Below, in pieces: positions 12,196-23,428 of a stretch of 64,000 bases of DNA. Position 1 is the stretch's first letter. Every line of letters begins with the position of its first letter. Position numbers and translations under genes: made by a program. Source of the stretch: Epiperipatus broadwayi (lineage: Eukaryota > Onychophora > Udeonychophora > Euonychophora > Peripatidae); NCBI GenBank assembly GCA_028023455.1, contig JAQFVV010006710.1, positions 310,001-374,000 on the forward strand, given 5' to 3'. Under the pieces are notes generated by a model. It searched no databases and was not told the DNA's origin. It saw only the letters and a program-made list of their open reading frames with translations.

Positions 12196-14149
12196 TGGCT
12201 ACTATATATAAGTAGTTCTCTTTATCATGACTACTATTTCCTGCTTTATTACTTCTAATTATAGATTTTACAATCAATCAGATATGGCAACATAGTGAGA
12301 TTTTAAGAGAAATATTTTATCATCACACTTTATTGATAGTAAGGCTATCAAAGCATACAATTATTTATTAAGTGAAACTTTCCTTCTAAATAAAATTTCA
12401 AGGCAATTCATTATTGATTATATTGACTTATGCAAGATCACAATTAATAACTTCCAGTATATGTATTCTCCATTGCTTTTTCTACACCAGTCTTTTGCAA
12501 AAAAAAAAAGGGAAATTGAAGTCAAAGTTTCTGCATTTTTTTTAGCATATGGAATCTTTTTTCCCAAAACTTAACTATTAATAAAATATCATCAAAAAAT
12601 CTGTAGAGATTTCAACCTAGAGATAGATTCATTAATGATTTTATTAAGCCTTTCAATTCTATTGCATAAGATATAGATTTGAAAGTCATTAATTTCATAG
12701 TTTGTTTGCCCACATTTACAGAAATCAGTTATTAAAGTCAATTTATGAAATTAATGAGCATAACAAAATATTCTGAACCTGTTGATTGACTCCAGATGTG
12801 TTTATGAAGCTCAAACCCACCTGGTTTATTCTTAGATCTGGAAAGAAAGTATGAAATTTCTTAAGAATTCTGTTTTTATAATATCATAATTCCTTGATTG
12901 TAGATTATTAACTGAACATCTGGGAACTTGGGTTTAGATTGATTCTTAAGAAATAAAACTATATCTTGAGATATTGGCAAATCCAATCTATTTATTAGCT
13001 TTCTATATATATTTCCATAAGGTAACTTCTGATATCTGGCGGAATATATGAAACAACAGGAAATCACTGCAAAATAGTTATGATTGTGACAGTAATATTT
13101 CTCATGATAATATATAATTGATTACCCATAAGTTTAATACTGTAACATTTTCTTCAAACAGGAACACAGTACTCTCCCATCAGAATATTTCTGCATATGT
13201 AATTAAAGGATAAAAATTTGGTTGTACAAACACATAATTCTATTGTCAGAGTTGTACAAAAAGATGGCAATTCCATGACAGACTTATGATGATGAAGATC
13301 TAACTTAAATGACTGAAGATAGGGCAAAAGAAAATGAAACATCGAGATAAGTCAGAAATGAGTGAATTGAAAATATCTAAAAACTTCTAGTCTTACTACA
13401 AAATAGCAGCTGATAATCTTAGTGAAAGACTGCTTATTGGTAATTCGGTTTTGTAACACTTGAAGATCATTCCATTTTCCACCACCTAGGGACCCTGTCA
13501 AGAATCTGATAACAAACGTATGTTTTTGAAGATAGTAACCAAAAATTATATTTTCTTATTCTTCTATGCACCTTGAATGTCTAAGTCGAAGATGTTCAAT
13601 TTCTTCTTTTCTCCTTTACATTTTTTTTTGTCATGTCACAGCTAATTAAGTTTTTTTTTATTTTTATAGAAAAACATCTTAAACAAAATTATTTAAACAA
13701 TATGTGGAAATTTAGTTAATTAGACTAGTTTGTTTATATAAATCTAATTATAGCTTTTACTAGGATATTAGTTTTTTAAATAAATAAAGTTGTTTATCCC
13801 ATAAAAAAAGACTCTTGAATTTTCCCTATGTCCAACCTATTATTTTTTGTTATTGCAAATAATTTAGATTTAAATTCCAAAGTTTTCTTATAGTGATGAA
13901 GTGGAGAGTTTTTATATAAATGGATAGCATTTTAAATTGTCATAGTGGATTTTAATGCTATTTGGGAAAAATTGGAAAAAAAAAGGGGATTTACATATTA
14001 GTCTGATATGATGAAAAATGTTGCATAAAGAAATGTGTAATCAAAGACTGAATTAAACACATTTACAATCTTCTTGGAAAAAATTACATGTATGCGTGAA
14101 GACAAAGGCAACAGATTCGTGTTAATGTATACACAAAAAACTTTGATTA
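12196..14149. other. AT-rich stretch, no supported gene
   Basis: Minus-strand open frames of 62-63 codons (12876-13067 and 13154-13342) lie close together but show no motif that I can assign. The rest is AT-rich with short A and T runs. Confidence 0.45.
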
Positions 14150-14151
14150 TA

Positions 14152-15191
14152 CACCTGGGTCTCTTTTTACGCGGACTTATTTAACACAATTTTGAAGTTA
14201 TGCGATTCCTGTTTCACCGAAAGTCGAACTCTGATAATGTGCTATTACTTTAAATAATAAATTTCACGCACTTACGTCATATTGAAAGTAATAGCACATT
14301 ACTGGAATTCGACTTTCATCTTAATAATTTCAATATTTTCAGTGCTTTATAATAGTAAGATTTTATGCAATAATGAAATTAAAATCATGATTTCCACATT
14401 TTATGTATACACACATTAAATTTTACAAGATTATAATGTAAATTTGTTCAAACATTGTGCATGTTAATTTTGCATTTTAAATCACATTCTGTTTTTGCTT
14501 TTTAAAAAAGAATGTAATCAATTATTAATCATTTAGTGCCCACAAGTTTATTTTTAAAAGGTCAGTAATAGTAGTGGGCACAATTAAATATGTCAATTAA
14601 AAATTAAAATCTGATTTTTAATTGTAATTAACAATTTAAAAATTACTGATGACGACTTGAAATTAATGTGATGTGAAATTTAATTTTTAAACGGAATTGA
14701 AAATTAAAGACAAAAATAAGAATTTAATTTTTAGTTGTTAGTTTCATAAACAATTAATAAAATCATCATCTCAAAGACCATTGACACAACATGAGTATGA
14801 AGTTGGCACTAGTTGTTTGCAAACGAACGTGTTTTTCGGCAAATAGCTATGATAATTAAAACGAGTATAAAAAATGTAAATTACTGTACTGTAAATTATG
14901 CATAAAAATATATTATTTTGAATAAAATTAAATATTATAATTAAAAAAAGTTTGTCTTGTATCAATTTTTTTCAAATTTGAAATTTTTTATTAGTCATAT
15001 TTTATTTCCTTATTTTTTTTTTGCGCGAATTTTGAAGTAATTTTACGTTGATGCTTTGCTTTTACGCAAATTTTGAAAAGTCATAGACCGCATCCCCCCT
15101 TTTTCAACGTAAGTTACATCTATTTTTGCACGATTTTGTTTGCGCGTGTTTTCTGAGGAACCTATCTATCGCGTAAAATGAGACCCAGGTG
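14152..15191. mobile_element. TA-target inverted-repeat DNA transposon, copy 2 (complete, non-autonomous)
   Basis: Terminal inverted repeats begin CACCTGGGTCTC and continue TTTTACGCG at both ends, with one mismatch in the first 20 or so bases. TA flanks each side (14150-14151 and 15192-15193). Length is 1040 bp and there is no transposase ORF. Its last 700 bp are homologous to 1-919. TA duplication is typical of Tc1/mariner/pogo-type transposition, but the TIR itself does not identify a family for me. Confidence 0.75.
14218..14326. repeat. Internal hairpin in the TA-target transposon
   Basis: GTGCTATTACTTT on the left and AAAGTAATAGCAC on the right form the core of a roughly 40-bp stem that also pairs AAAGTCGAA with TTCGACTTT. 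The hairpin lies just inside the left terminus. Confidence 0.75.
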
Positions 15192-15249
15192 TACTTGAAT
15201 CATTGACTACTAATCAAGACCTAAAATTCAATCAAAAGAAGCAGGATCC

Positions 15250-16465
15250 AATTAGTATCAACAAATAAAAATCACTGTAAACCCTGAAGAACTTTGGTTG
15301 GTGGGTTGAACAGCTACTGTGAACATTTGCAGACACAGGAGTTTGATAATAATTAAAGGCAGATGTTCAGCTCCATTAACCTCAGTGTGTAAGATGATAT
15401 GGACAAATGATTTCTTCTCATGGTGTGCAAGTAAATCTGGCTTGATTTCAAGACTACATGAATTAAATGTTGTATTGGAAGATGTGAGTTTGCACTCCTT
15501 TTCCTCAAGTGTGGTGATAGTGGTCATAGGGAGCTTGGTTCATTTGAGAGGGGGGTCGACGATCATTGTCTAGCCTGGGAATACCTGCTTGAAGGGTGAA
15601 AGTCACTATCTTCACATGAACTTCACCATAAAGGGCTAATGCACTCCTTGATGGATTATTTGATAGGTCAGGTTTCATTGGTTAGAATTAAATTTAGTGC
15701 ATTTATAAGGCGGTTGGTCTGCTTTGGGCCACCGCTAATTTTTGTAATTGATGTTTTCTTCTAATATTTTGTGGGTGTGAGTCTGCACTCCTCTTTTCTT
15801 CCTCGGGGGTGGCTGGTGGCAAAAATTAGGTGTCTAGTTTATGGTGCAGGTTGTTGAGACAATTTTGCTGCTGCCTGGAGTACCTGCTGGGAGGGTGCAT
15901 GGTCAAAGTCTCAGTGCTATTCCTGCTCTGGATGCCCCCTGATATGCTGGTTTTGGGCAGTGTCAATCTGGCCCATGACTTATTACTTCTTAGTTTTTCC
16001 CAAGTTGACTTTCCAATTTTGGGCAGGTAGACCGATTGTGGTCCCTGTCCACTTGGACTGCTAATTGGGAGGCAGAGGTATCTGGAATGTTTTTGACATG
16101 GCTCGGCTGTGGTTCGAGTTTATTGCTTGGTGAACTTGGGCCTTGGTCCTCGCTGCCTGTTGTGGTGGTTGGTGCAATGCTGGACTTGCCACCTATTCAG
16201 CTGAAGCATGTGGGTCATCGCTTCGGGGTCCCAGAGGTGGGATCATTGGGTGATGGTTAACTTCTCAACAGCCGGGCCATGTAGATCCACATACAGATAC
16301 ACATTAATCACATTACAGCAATTTTTATGGATGTAATTGTCTTTAAACATGTATATTTTACCTTGTTCCATTGAATACTGTGTAATCCTCAATGGGTAAA
16401 TGTAACCGAAAATTTTTGTAATCTTTTATTAATAAAGGTTACCTTTGAGAAAAAAATATATATAT
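15250..16465 (+). mobile_element. Retroposon 3' portion with poly(A)-like tail
   Basis: A markedly less AT-rich 1.2 kb block ends with AATAAAGGTTACCTTTGAG, an A-run and (TA)n at about 16430-16468. That is the usual 3' end of a poly(A)-type retroposon. Open frames on both strands (15319-15573, 15830-16030 and 16036-16260 on +; 15258-15527 on −) show no domain I recognise. An internal similarity between about 15484 and 15778 (both near GAGTYTGCACTCCT) suggests a partial duplication. Boundaries are uncertain on the left. Confidence 0.45.
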
Positions 16466-16511
16466 ATAGTTAAGATTAACCTACAGATCAACAAATTGCA
16501 CTTCCATAAAG

Positions 16512-17954
16512 TTGAACATTTTAGCATTGCCAACAATAGAGAAGTTCATTGCTTCCATTCTTAAAAAACATTGCCACAAAGCATTTAGAAAGTCAGAATA
16601 TCATATTCTATACCCATCATCAATTCCACTCAGGATTTTAGGAAGTGCCAAAATACACAAGGATAACACACCAGTCCAATTAATGCTGGACTTCAGCGGA
16701 GCACATTACACAAAGACAACCAAATGGGTGAACAACAAACTCATCCAAAACATTGGGCTTTGGAATATATACCCTCTAATCATCTTCAGAATTTGTCTCC
16801 AGCATCAAAGATTTGGTTCTTAGCCCTAACATCAAATTGGCCACCATGGATGTCACTGAACTATATGGCTTGATTAAAAAAGACAAATCAATTCAAATTG
16901 TTAGAAATAAACTTTTGACACAAAAAACAGCTCAACCTCAAGTAGCCTTTGTTGATTTTCTATGCTGACTGAACAACATCGTGGTGAGCTTTAGACAAAT
17001 GGTTCTCCATGAAGCAAGGATGGCCCATGGGCTTGCCATTAAGCAGCATAATCACCAGCATCTTCCTCAACTATTATAAGATAATACCTGATTTACACCC
17101 TGCATCCCTTCTGATATGCATCAGATATGTGGATGACCTATAATTGATCGTTGCCACTCCAGAAGTCATCACACAGATAAAAAATGAATTGGAAACCAGC
17201 ACAGCACTGGTCATGAACGTCACACTTGAAAATGCACACCAAGTTAAATATTTGGATGTTAACATACAAAGAAAAAATGATCTTTGTCACTATGTCATGG
17301 CCGTCAAGCCTTTAGAGATCAGGTGCCACATATATTCCCACTCTAATGCACCCACAGAACACAAACTATCTGTCTTATCATCATTTTTACACAGAAACAA
17401 GCTATTGTGCAGAATTGAAGCAGACACCAAAGCCAATTTAACAAAATATAGGGATGACACTGAATCTGGGATTCAGGCAAAACACCATCGATAAAAGAAT
17501 TTTACGTTTCCAGAATAAACATCTCAATGCCCGCAGCAAACAAGATAAACCTAGACTGCTGCTTCCATACATCTCCAATTTACATAGTAAATTACATTCT
17601 ATCCTCAATAATAGATGCAAATTCCAACAACTTAATCAATAACACCAAAGATCAAGTCCCACTTACACAATATACAATATTGCATGCCACAACAACTGCA
17701 AAGGGTCATACTATGGAGAAAACAGAGCATCCTTATCTGCTAGGTTGGCACAGCACAGATACTCATATAACAGAATTCTCAATCAACCCTCCATTTATTT
17801 GGTTTTTATACATCACCAAAACACATGCCAGCATAGATGTGTACCAGACAATCCCAATATCATATGCAGAGAGAGGTACGATCTGAAAAGAAAAGTTAAG
17901 GCCTTCATCTCCAGAGACAAAGACGCCATCAATAGGAAGTTATCAAGGAAATAG
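16512..17954 (+). pseudogene. Penelope-like reverse transcriptase/GIY-YIG endonuclease, broken
   Basis: Blocks in changing frames follow the PLE order. The finger motif SAKIHKDNTPVQLMLDF corresponds to the family's LPKIHK…RPI(V/L)S. A motif A-like KLATMDVTELYGLI comes next (near 16838). A motif B-like region (GWPMGLPLSSIITSIF) and the catalytic YVDDL (near 17130) follow, then a thumb region with VKYLDVNIQRKND and HKLSVLSSFLHR. The C-terminal GIY-YIG domain starts at YNIACHNNCKGSYYGE (near 17670) and has ARLAQH downstream. Several frameshifts and stops make it non-functional. In the active family this enzyme reverse-transcribes the element and nicks the target. The left boundary may lie upstream of 16512, since the N-terminal part is not recognised. 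Confidence 0.85.
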
Positions 17955-18010
17955 AATGTCTAGCATAATGAACACAAATTTGCATATCATTAACCTCATT
18001 AACAGTTAAG

Positions 18011-18044
18011 CTATGATTATGAAGGTGGGACCCTTTGAAAGCGC
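18011..18044 (+). ncRNA. Hammerhead-like motif at PLE 3' end (degenerate)
   Basis: CTATGATTATGAAGG, a small loop, CCTTT and GAAAG occupy the place where PLEs carry a hammerhead ribozyme (CUGAUGA, stem II, GAAA). The same arrangement occurs downstream of GIY-YIG in the palindromic PLE (30219-30252). The CUGAUGA core is altered, so activity is unlikely. Confidence 0.5.
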
Positions 18045-18399
18045 TTAACAGATTCATTCGTATTTATTTATTAACAATTTACAGCTTTGAGGACAATTGC
18101 GCTAAGCACACAAACAGACTAGTAATCTTTTAAAAACAAAAAAACAATTTTTAAAGTGAATATTAAATAATATCGTAATCAGGAGAAAGTTTTTAGTCAA
18201 AATGTTGGTTTATTATTTAATATTTACTTAAAAAATTGTTTCTGTTTTTAGAAGATTGTAAATGTATTTAATTTGATCTTTATTTACACATTTGTTTGTA
18301 CTGGCATTATAATATAAGTGCATAATTTTCTCCATGCACAAAAAAGATTTTCAATAGAATGGATGTCTGAAGAGTTGGAGAGTGTGGAGTGGATTGAAG

Positions 18400-18560
18400 C
18401 CTGTCCATTAAAGTATGAAGATTGGATATCTTAATATAAATCTGAGCACTTATTATATATATGTATAGAGATGATAATCTAGACCAACTGATGAGTGCTG
18501 GTTTAGCACAAAATATGGATATTGGTGATTATTTATCTTTTAGACATGTATGTGATTAAG
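18400..18560 (+). mobile_element. Relic of hammerhead-bearing repeat (same family as 50290-51295)
   Basis: The region before the motif (TATATGTATAGAGAT) and after it (GATTATTTATCTTTTAGACATG) resembles the units in the 50.3-51.3 kb array. Only part of one unit is present, directly upstream of the SINE-like repeat at 18560. Confidence 0.55.
18478..18528 (+). ncRNA. Hammerhead ribozyme motif, mutated
   Basis: CTGATGAG at 18488-18495 is intact, followed by stem II (TGCTG, GTT loop, TAGCA) and stem I complementarity CCAA (18484-18487) with TTGG downstream. The conserved G of the second core box (GAAA) is replaced by A. Loss of that G normally abolishes cleavage, so I read it as a relic. Confidence 0.6.
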
Positions 18561-18668
18561 TGTTTTTCTGAAGGTTTGAGAAGTGTTACCTTAAAATTCA
18601 ATATCAAGAATCTAAGGACCCAGGTTTGAATCCCATGCTAGTACTGTCACTGGTCAGGCCAGCAACAA

Positions 18669-18705
18669 CTGAAGAAGAGGGGAGAAAAATACCTCTCGAA
18701 ACATT
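18669..18705 (+). ncRNA. Hammerhead-like/PLE motif inside the SINE-like repeat
   Basis: CTGAAGA, then AGAGG, a loop, CCTCT and CGAAAC form the arrangement CUGANGA, stem II, CGAAAC that is typical of PLE-associated hammerheads. The stem II arms pair perfectly over 5 bp. CUGAAGA instead of CUGAUGA is a core change, so activity is doubtful. Confidence 0.5.
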
Positions 18706-18707
18706 GT

Positions 18708-18856
18708 GCATATACTAACCTGTTTGCTGTGATATTACTAACAGTTAGTGCATATACTAACCTGTTTGCTGTAATATTACTAACATTTGTTTGCTGTGAT
18801 ATTACTAACAGTTGGTGCATATACTAACCTGTTTGCTGTGATATTACTAACAGTTG
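18708..18856 (+). repeat. Tandem repeat, about 42-bp unit, 3-4 copies
   Basis: The unit GTGCATATACTAACCTG plus TTTGCTGTGATATTAC plus TAACAGTT is repeated almost perfectly, with one internally deleted unit near 18785. Near identity of units points to recent expansion. Confidence 0.9.
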
Positions 18857-18960
18857 AATGCATTTGGAATATTTAACTAAAAATTAAACTTTTCTAAAGA
18901 CATTCAACACACATATTAGATGATGGAAATAGTCCAATATAAAAATACAGCTATGTGATT

Positions 18961-20270
18961 AAGTGTAACAGTGGTATGAGATAGTGTGTAGAGTTGAGAA
19001 TCGAGGGAAAGTCTGAGCTCAAAATACCCTATATATTACATTGTTTGTACAGATATATATATATATAGAGCCTGTATGTTAGATATTAAATGGTACAAAA
19101 TATTGTTTTCTCTTACCAACTATTGCCAGACTAAAACATATGTAAAATCTCACTGTCGGACTAATAAGTAAATACTGAAAAAAGTTGTAAATAAATCTTA
19201 TTATGGTGATTATATTTGGACCAACAGAAAATATATCCTTCAAACAATGGACTTGCCTGGATTCAGTATCCAATGAATTGATGGATTGGTAAAATTAATC
19301 AATCAATGAATAGAATGATGAATTAAACAATAACAGAAACAAGTAAATAGGTAATGCTGTTCAGAATATCTATCTGCTCTCATTAAGGAAAGGGATCTAA
19401 CTATAAAATGGTATTCTTAAGTAGTCAGCAATAATGAATTACTAGTTTTGTCCGTATTGATTTCAAAGCAGTGAGATATGTTGAACTGGAAGCTGCTAGA
19501 TTCTAAACTTAACATGAGGCAAAGTGCTGTATGCATCTGAAAATGTTAGGCACTCCTAGAAGGGCACCCGAAGTCCCTTAGTATAATTGTCATACATTAA
19601 TATTGTCATGTGTTAATACCATTGTGTTTTTAATAAATATTTAAACATATTATGAGTTTATGTTTATCACGATTGCATATAAACAGTAGTTTTGGCACAG
19701 TCCAAAAAACTTTATCCCCCCCGGATTAAAGTTTTAAATGATTAAAATTGGTTCATTAGAGAAATTCAATCCAGGCTATCCAGATAATTGATCAATCTAC
19801 ATAAATCAAATGTTTTTCAACCTGTAACCAAATCAAATTAAAAAAAACCTGAATTAAAATTAGTACATTAGTATTCATTTGTGTTGCACAAACTATATGA
19901 AATCTTCCATTCGCAAGTCCCTAAATTGTATCCCAAAGGTTATAAGATCTATAAAAAGATCACATATGAAATGGAGAAGGATATTTTCTGGAGTAACATG
20001 AAAATAACTTAAAGATATAAAAACTTAAGAGTAAAATCTGCTGGATTTATTTAACTATCATTAACAACAATAAAAATTATAAAGAATTCCCTCTTTGTTT
20101 TTCTTTATCATTTTTTTCAAGATTTGTTCTTAAATTTGCTGATTGATGAAACTATTGACTAAAAAAAAAGCATACAAATATTTTATCTCTCATCTCAAGA
20201 GACAGACATTTTCATTCTAATAGTTCATCATCATTATCTGAATTCAAATTTTTAAACTGTTTTGAGATAT
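18961..20270. other. AT-rich stretch, no gene seen
   Basis: Contains a minus-strand open frame of 64 codons (19079-19273) without a recognisable motif, short TA tracts near 19050 and a C-run near 19718. No element boundary is clear. Confidence 0.45.
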
Positions 20271-20309
20271 CAAATATAATTGTGTTTGACATATTCATCT
20301 TTAAGATTC

Positions 20310-20640
20310 AATGTTTATTAAAGAAAAGCCTTGAGATAATTATTACAATAAGTCTTAATGATTATTTATTAATAGAAATCCTAAGATTATGTAGATAATG
20401 AATAGATAAAACCAAATGATATAAGTATGAAATCATTTAGTAATAAACCAGTGATTATCGAAATATTTTAAAAATTATATATTTTAAAAGTTTAATAGTC
20501 AATATTTAAATCCCTGGGCAATTATATATTTATATTGATTATTTATTTCGTTTGGAAATCTGGAGTGTGTTCATGAGGGTTAGAGTTTTATAACACTCAA
20601 TAACTGCAAATGCGTTTTCAGTACACGCAAATGCAAACGG
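20310..20640 (+). repeat. Left inverted arm of the 4.3-kb unit
   Basis: Starts AATGTTTATTAAAG and ends ACGCAAATGCAAACGG; the inverse is at 24258-24588. It includes the distinctive block AACTGCAAATGCGTTTTCAG. Confidence 0.9.
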
Positions 20641-20690
20641 AATACATATTTGAAGAATACATATTTGTAAATATGGATATTCCAGTTGTT

Positions 20691-20800
20691 CCTTGAGAAA
20701 GATTATAAAAGAATATAGTTGAAACAGAGTATTATTGTAATTTATAATAGTTCATATAATAAATCAAATTTTATAGAGTTGCATGTGACTTGTTTTATAC
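20691..20800 (+). repeat. PLE-type hammerhead-like repeat (related to 60589-60700)
   Basis: CCTTGAGAAAGATTATAAAAG, then ATATAGTT and GAAAC, is matched at 60589 by CTTGAGAAAGACTATAAAAG and GTAGTCAAAA. Downstream blocks are also shared (GTAATTTATAATAG, GCATGTGACTTGTTTTA). The order resembles a degenerate PLE hammerhead (CUGANGA, stem II, GAAAC). Two copies 40 kb apart show it is a dispersed repeat. Confidence 0.55.
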
Positions 20801-21589
20801 AATTAAGTCCATATTTATTTAAACATATAAAATACATGTTGACATAATTTTCACAGAGCTAATATAACAAGTACAAGTTGTTTCGTAAGATTAGAATATA
20901 CAAATATAGTGTGATAAAAAAAATCATAAAATTAAAATAGGACAGCTAAATCTAGCTAAGCAAGAATTAAAACATAGAAATTTAAGAAAATAATATTAAT
21001 ACTTACAAATACAAATGCTTATTAACAAGATAGAATTAAGCATTTAAAATAAAAATTAGCTAAAGTATAATAAGCAAAAATATTGTTTAGATTAGACAGC
21101 AAAATCATAATTTGTTTAAATGTACATATTTTAAACTACTGACTTTATCAAATAAAAATGGGTTTATAGGAGATAAGTGCACATGCTTTCACTATCTAGC
21201 ATGAAATTATTCTACATTTATCCAACAAATTTATAATTAAAACTTTAATAAATCAAAATTTATTTAAAAACAAAGATAAATTTCTAATTTTTAAATAAAA
21301 ATACAATATAGTAACAATAGAGCAAAAAACAATAGCAGCAACAACAACCACAACAAAAAAATAAAACAGCATAACATATACTTATTTTTATTTAATTAAG
21401 ATTTATATTGTATAAAATTTAAGTTACCAATTTAATTTGCTTACCTGTTTATTTGTTCTTTTAGCAATGAAATGTACTGTATTTGATACTTTTTATTTTA
21501 TTTATACTGTTCCATATGTATAATTTTGAACATAAACTTGAATCTGAGTTAGAAAACAAATTAACATTGTTGTGAGAAATAAATTCCAA

Positions 21590-22010
21590 ACAAAAAAAAC
21601 TGCAAAACAAAAAAACTATGACAAATATCATTAGTCAGCCATGTGTATAATGTTTTAGATTCTTTCCAAAAAGTGTAGTAGAATGCTGATTATCACCATA
21701 AAAAAAAAAAGGTGAGAAAGTAAAAATGATTTTTTATTAGTATAAATTTGTTTATATTTTTAAAAGATTGCAATGAAAATTAAGAATCAAAAAACAGGAT
21801 TAAAACAGTGTCAAGAATTTTTTTTATTTCAAACAAAAAAAGTAAAACTTTTAACGAAAATATTATGACTAATGTCATTTATTGATTTAGGATGCACATG
21901 TGGAAGTTATTTAAAGTCTTTCTGGATAGCAGTCCAGTAAGCTGATTGATGTAAAAAAAAAAAAAAAATTTGAGAAAGTAAAATTATTTTTTATTAGCAT
22001 TTGTTTTTAG
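21590..22010. repeat. A-rich diverged tandem units
   Basis: 21590-21760 and 21825-22010 share the order: A-run, ATTATGAC-like block, TCATTA, A-run, TGAGAAAGTAAAA, TTTTTTATTAG. A third, more distant unit lies at 22810-22945. Unit length is about 230 bp. Confidence 0.55.
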
Positions 22011-22128
22011 TTGTAGAAGATCATTTCAAGTGTCAACATGAACCTGTGAATAGAACTAGACCAATATATTATATTTATCTTATATAAAATCCCCATTTTG
22101 TTTGTTGTCTGAATGTTGTCTTACTTTT

Positions 22129-22680
22129 TTTTAATTGGTTGCTTTAACAAATTACAAGAATGATGAATTTGACAGCATTGAAAAAAAAAAAATAATAATT
22201 ATACCTAACTAAATTGTAATTTATATTATAAGCATTTTATGCAAGTGAAGGGTTAGAGTTGATAATTCCGTCATTAATAAAAAAAATGCTCAGAAAAAAA
22301 AATCAATACTTGTGCTTTTAACTGCAGTACAAACTGAATAGGTATGGTATATAAATTGCTTAAAAAATGTGATTACAGTAAATAAGTTCATGCTTGAAAT
22401 GTGATATTTAGTGAGGAAAGAAAAAGAGGTGCTATATTACAATATTTACATTTAGTTTTGGTTAGCATAGAATTGAAGTTGTGTAATTTGATATTATGTA
22501 GTTCAACCCTAATTCTGCCATTAATTGTTGTCTGTAATGCTGTCAAATTCACATATCAAATATAACAGGTATATTTAAAATTTTTAATTTGGAGGCTTAA
22601 TTTGATAAACAAGCATTTTATTCAAAGCAAAAAAAAAAAAAATTAAAGCAACCAATTAAAAAAAAAAAACTATTACAAAA
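22129..22680. repeat. Inverted-repeat element inside the 4.3-kb unit
   Basis: TTTAATTGGTTGCTTTAA (about 22131) is matched by its inverse TTAAAGCAACCAATTAAA (about 22645). Further pairs, GAATTTGACAGCATT and AATGCTGTCAAATTC, lie inside, giving arms of about 130 bp. No TSD was resolved. Confidence 0.65.
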
Positions 22681-22935
22681 AGAATCAATTCTCACATTTA
22701 TTTTTCTAATATTATATTTTTTGTTTAATTTACATTAATCATAGAAAAAAATTGTTAAAGCAACCAATTTAAAAAAAAAGGCTGGGTACGTCTGGTATAT
22801 ATATATATACACAAAAAAAAAGAAGCTGTAGAACTGTTTTTAATGAAAATGTTATGACAGGTACCATTGGTAGATATAAAACACAAGCCCACAGGATACC
22901 ATTATAAAAGAAAATTTCCAAATGAAAATGATTAT

Positions 22936-23006
22936 TTTTTATTGACATAATTCTCACTATAAGGCAGAAACTTTTATTGACATAATTCTCACTATAAGGC
23001 AGAAAC
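22936..23006 (+). repeat. 35-bp tandem duplication
   Basis: ATTGACATAATTCTCACTAT plus AAGGCAGAAAC occurs twice with a 35-bp period and no differences, which suggests a recent event. Confidence 0.9.
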
Positions 23007-23098
23007 AGATTTAGAAAGCAGATTAATAAAAAATTACATGCAAGAAAATGGAACTATTTTCAAATGAAATGGCTAAATCAACATTCTGTGAATTTTTA

Positions 23099-23428
23099 TT
23101 AGAGTAACAAGAAGAGATCGAAAACGCAATGTATGGGTAAGACAACAAACAGGTGTTACTGACCTTATTGAAAAAATTAAAAGATTGAAATGGAGTTGGG
23201 CTGGACATATTGCTAGAATAGGTGATAATAGATGGACAATTGAAATTTTAAACTGGATTCCAAGAGATTGTAAAAGACCCAGAAAGAGACCACATGTGAG
23301 ATGGATGGATGAAATAAGAAAATGTGCAGGGGTGTTGTGGAGAAGAGAAGCTAAAGATCGGAGAAGATGGATTAAACTTGAAGAGACCTTCATCCTGCAG
23401 TGGATTGATAATGGTTGATGATGATGAA
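23099..23428 (+). pseudogene. RTE-like LINE, C-terminal fragment of RT protein
   Basis: Reads in one frame VTRRDRKRNVWVRQQTG, then LKWSWAGHIARIGDNRW, KRPRKRPHVRWMDEIRK and LEETFILQWIDNG before the stop (23416). The WAGH(I/V)AR and RP..RW.D blocks are the conserved C-terminal end of the RTE-type endonuclease/reverse transcriptase found across animals. The catalytic domains are absent, so this is a 5'-truncated insertion of about 330 bp. The TGATGATGATGA at its 3' end is the short repeat tail expected of RTE elements. It is the same family as 35548-36144, where this C-terminal piece is frame-broken but upstream sequence is present. Confidence 0.85.

Larger units (their letters stand above)
16500..18062 (+). 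mobile_element. Penelope-like element (PLE), decayed
   Basis: The unit consists of a broken reverse transcriptase plus GIY-YIG endonuclease reading frame (16512-17954), a short 3' non-coding region and a hammerhead-like motif (18011-18044). A stretch ending in AATTTATTTATTAACAATT-type sequence follows. The order RT, GIY-YIG, then 3' end is the defining architecture of canonical Penelope-like elements. It is related to the palindromic PLE at 29245-30384, whose GIY-YIG and 3' regions align with it. Confidence 0.85.
18560..18960 (+). mobile_element. SINE-like repeat with tRNA-like B box and hammerhead-like motif
   Basis: A B-box-like GGTTTGAATCC lies at about 18621. It is followed by a CCAGCAAC…CTGAAGAAG block and a body that matches 28250-28460 (TACTGTCAC, CCAGCAAC, ACAGTTG, TCTAGACATTCAAC-type blocks) and, inverted, 36720-36990. 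The copy is enlarged by the tandem repeat at 18708-18856. Confidence 0.6.

Noticed and set aside
12876-13342. Two adjacent minus-strand frames of 62-63 codons as a possible split gene
   Set aside because: The conceptual join gave no domain I could name, and AT-rich DNA makes such frames common.
15319-16260. Three plus-strand frames as a host gene
   Set aside because: No domain, no splice-consistent structure, and the block ends in a retroposon-like AATAAA plus A-run/(TA)n.
18708-18856. Regular repeats resembling a CRISPR array
   Set aside because: Units are contiguous without unique spacers, and the context is eukaryotic; it is a plain tandem repeat.
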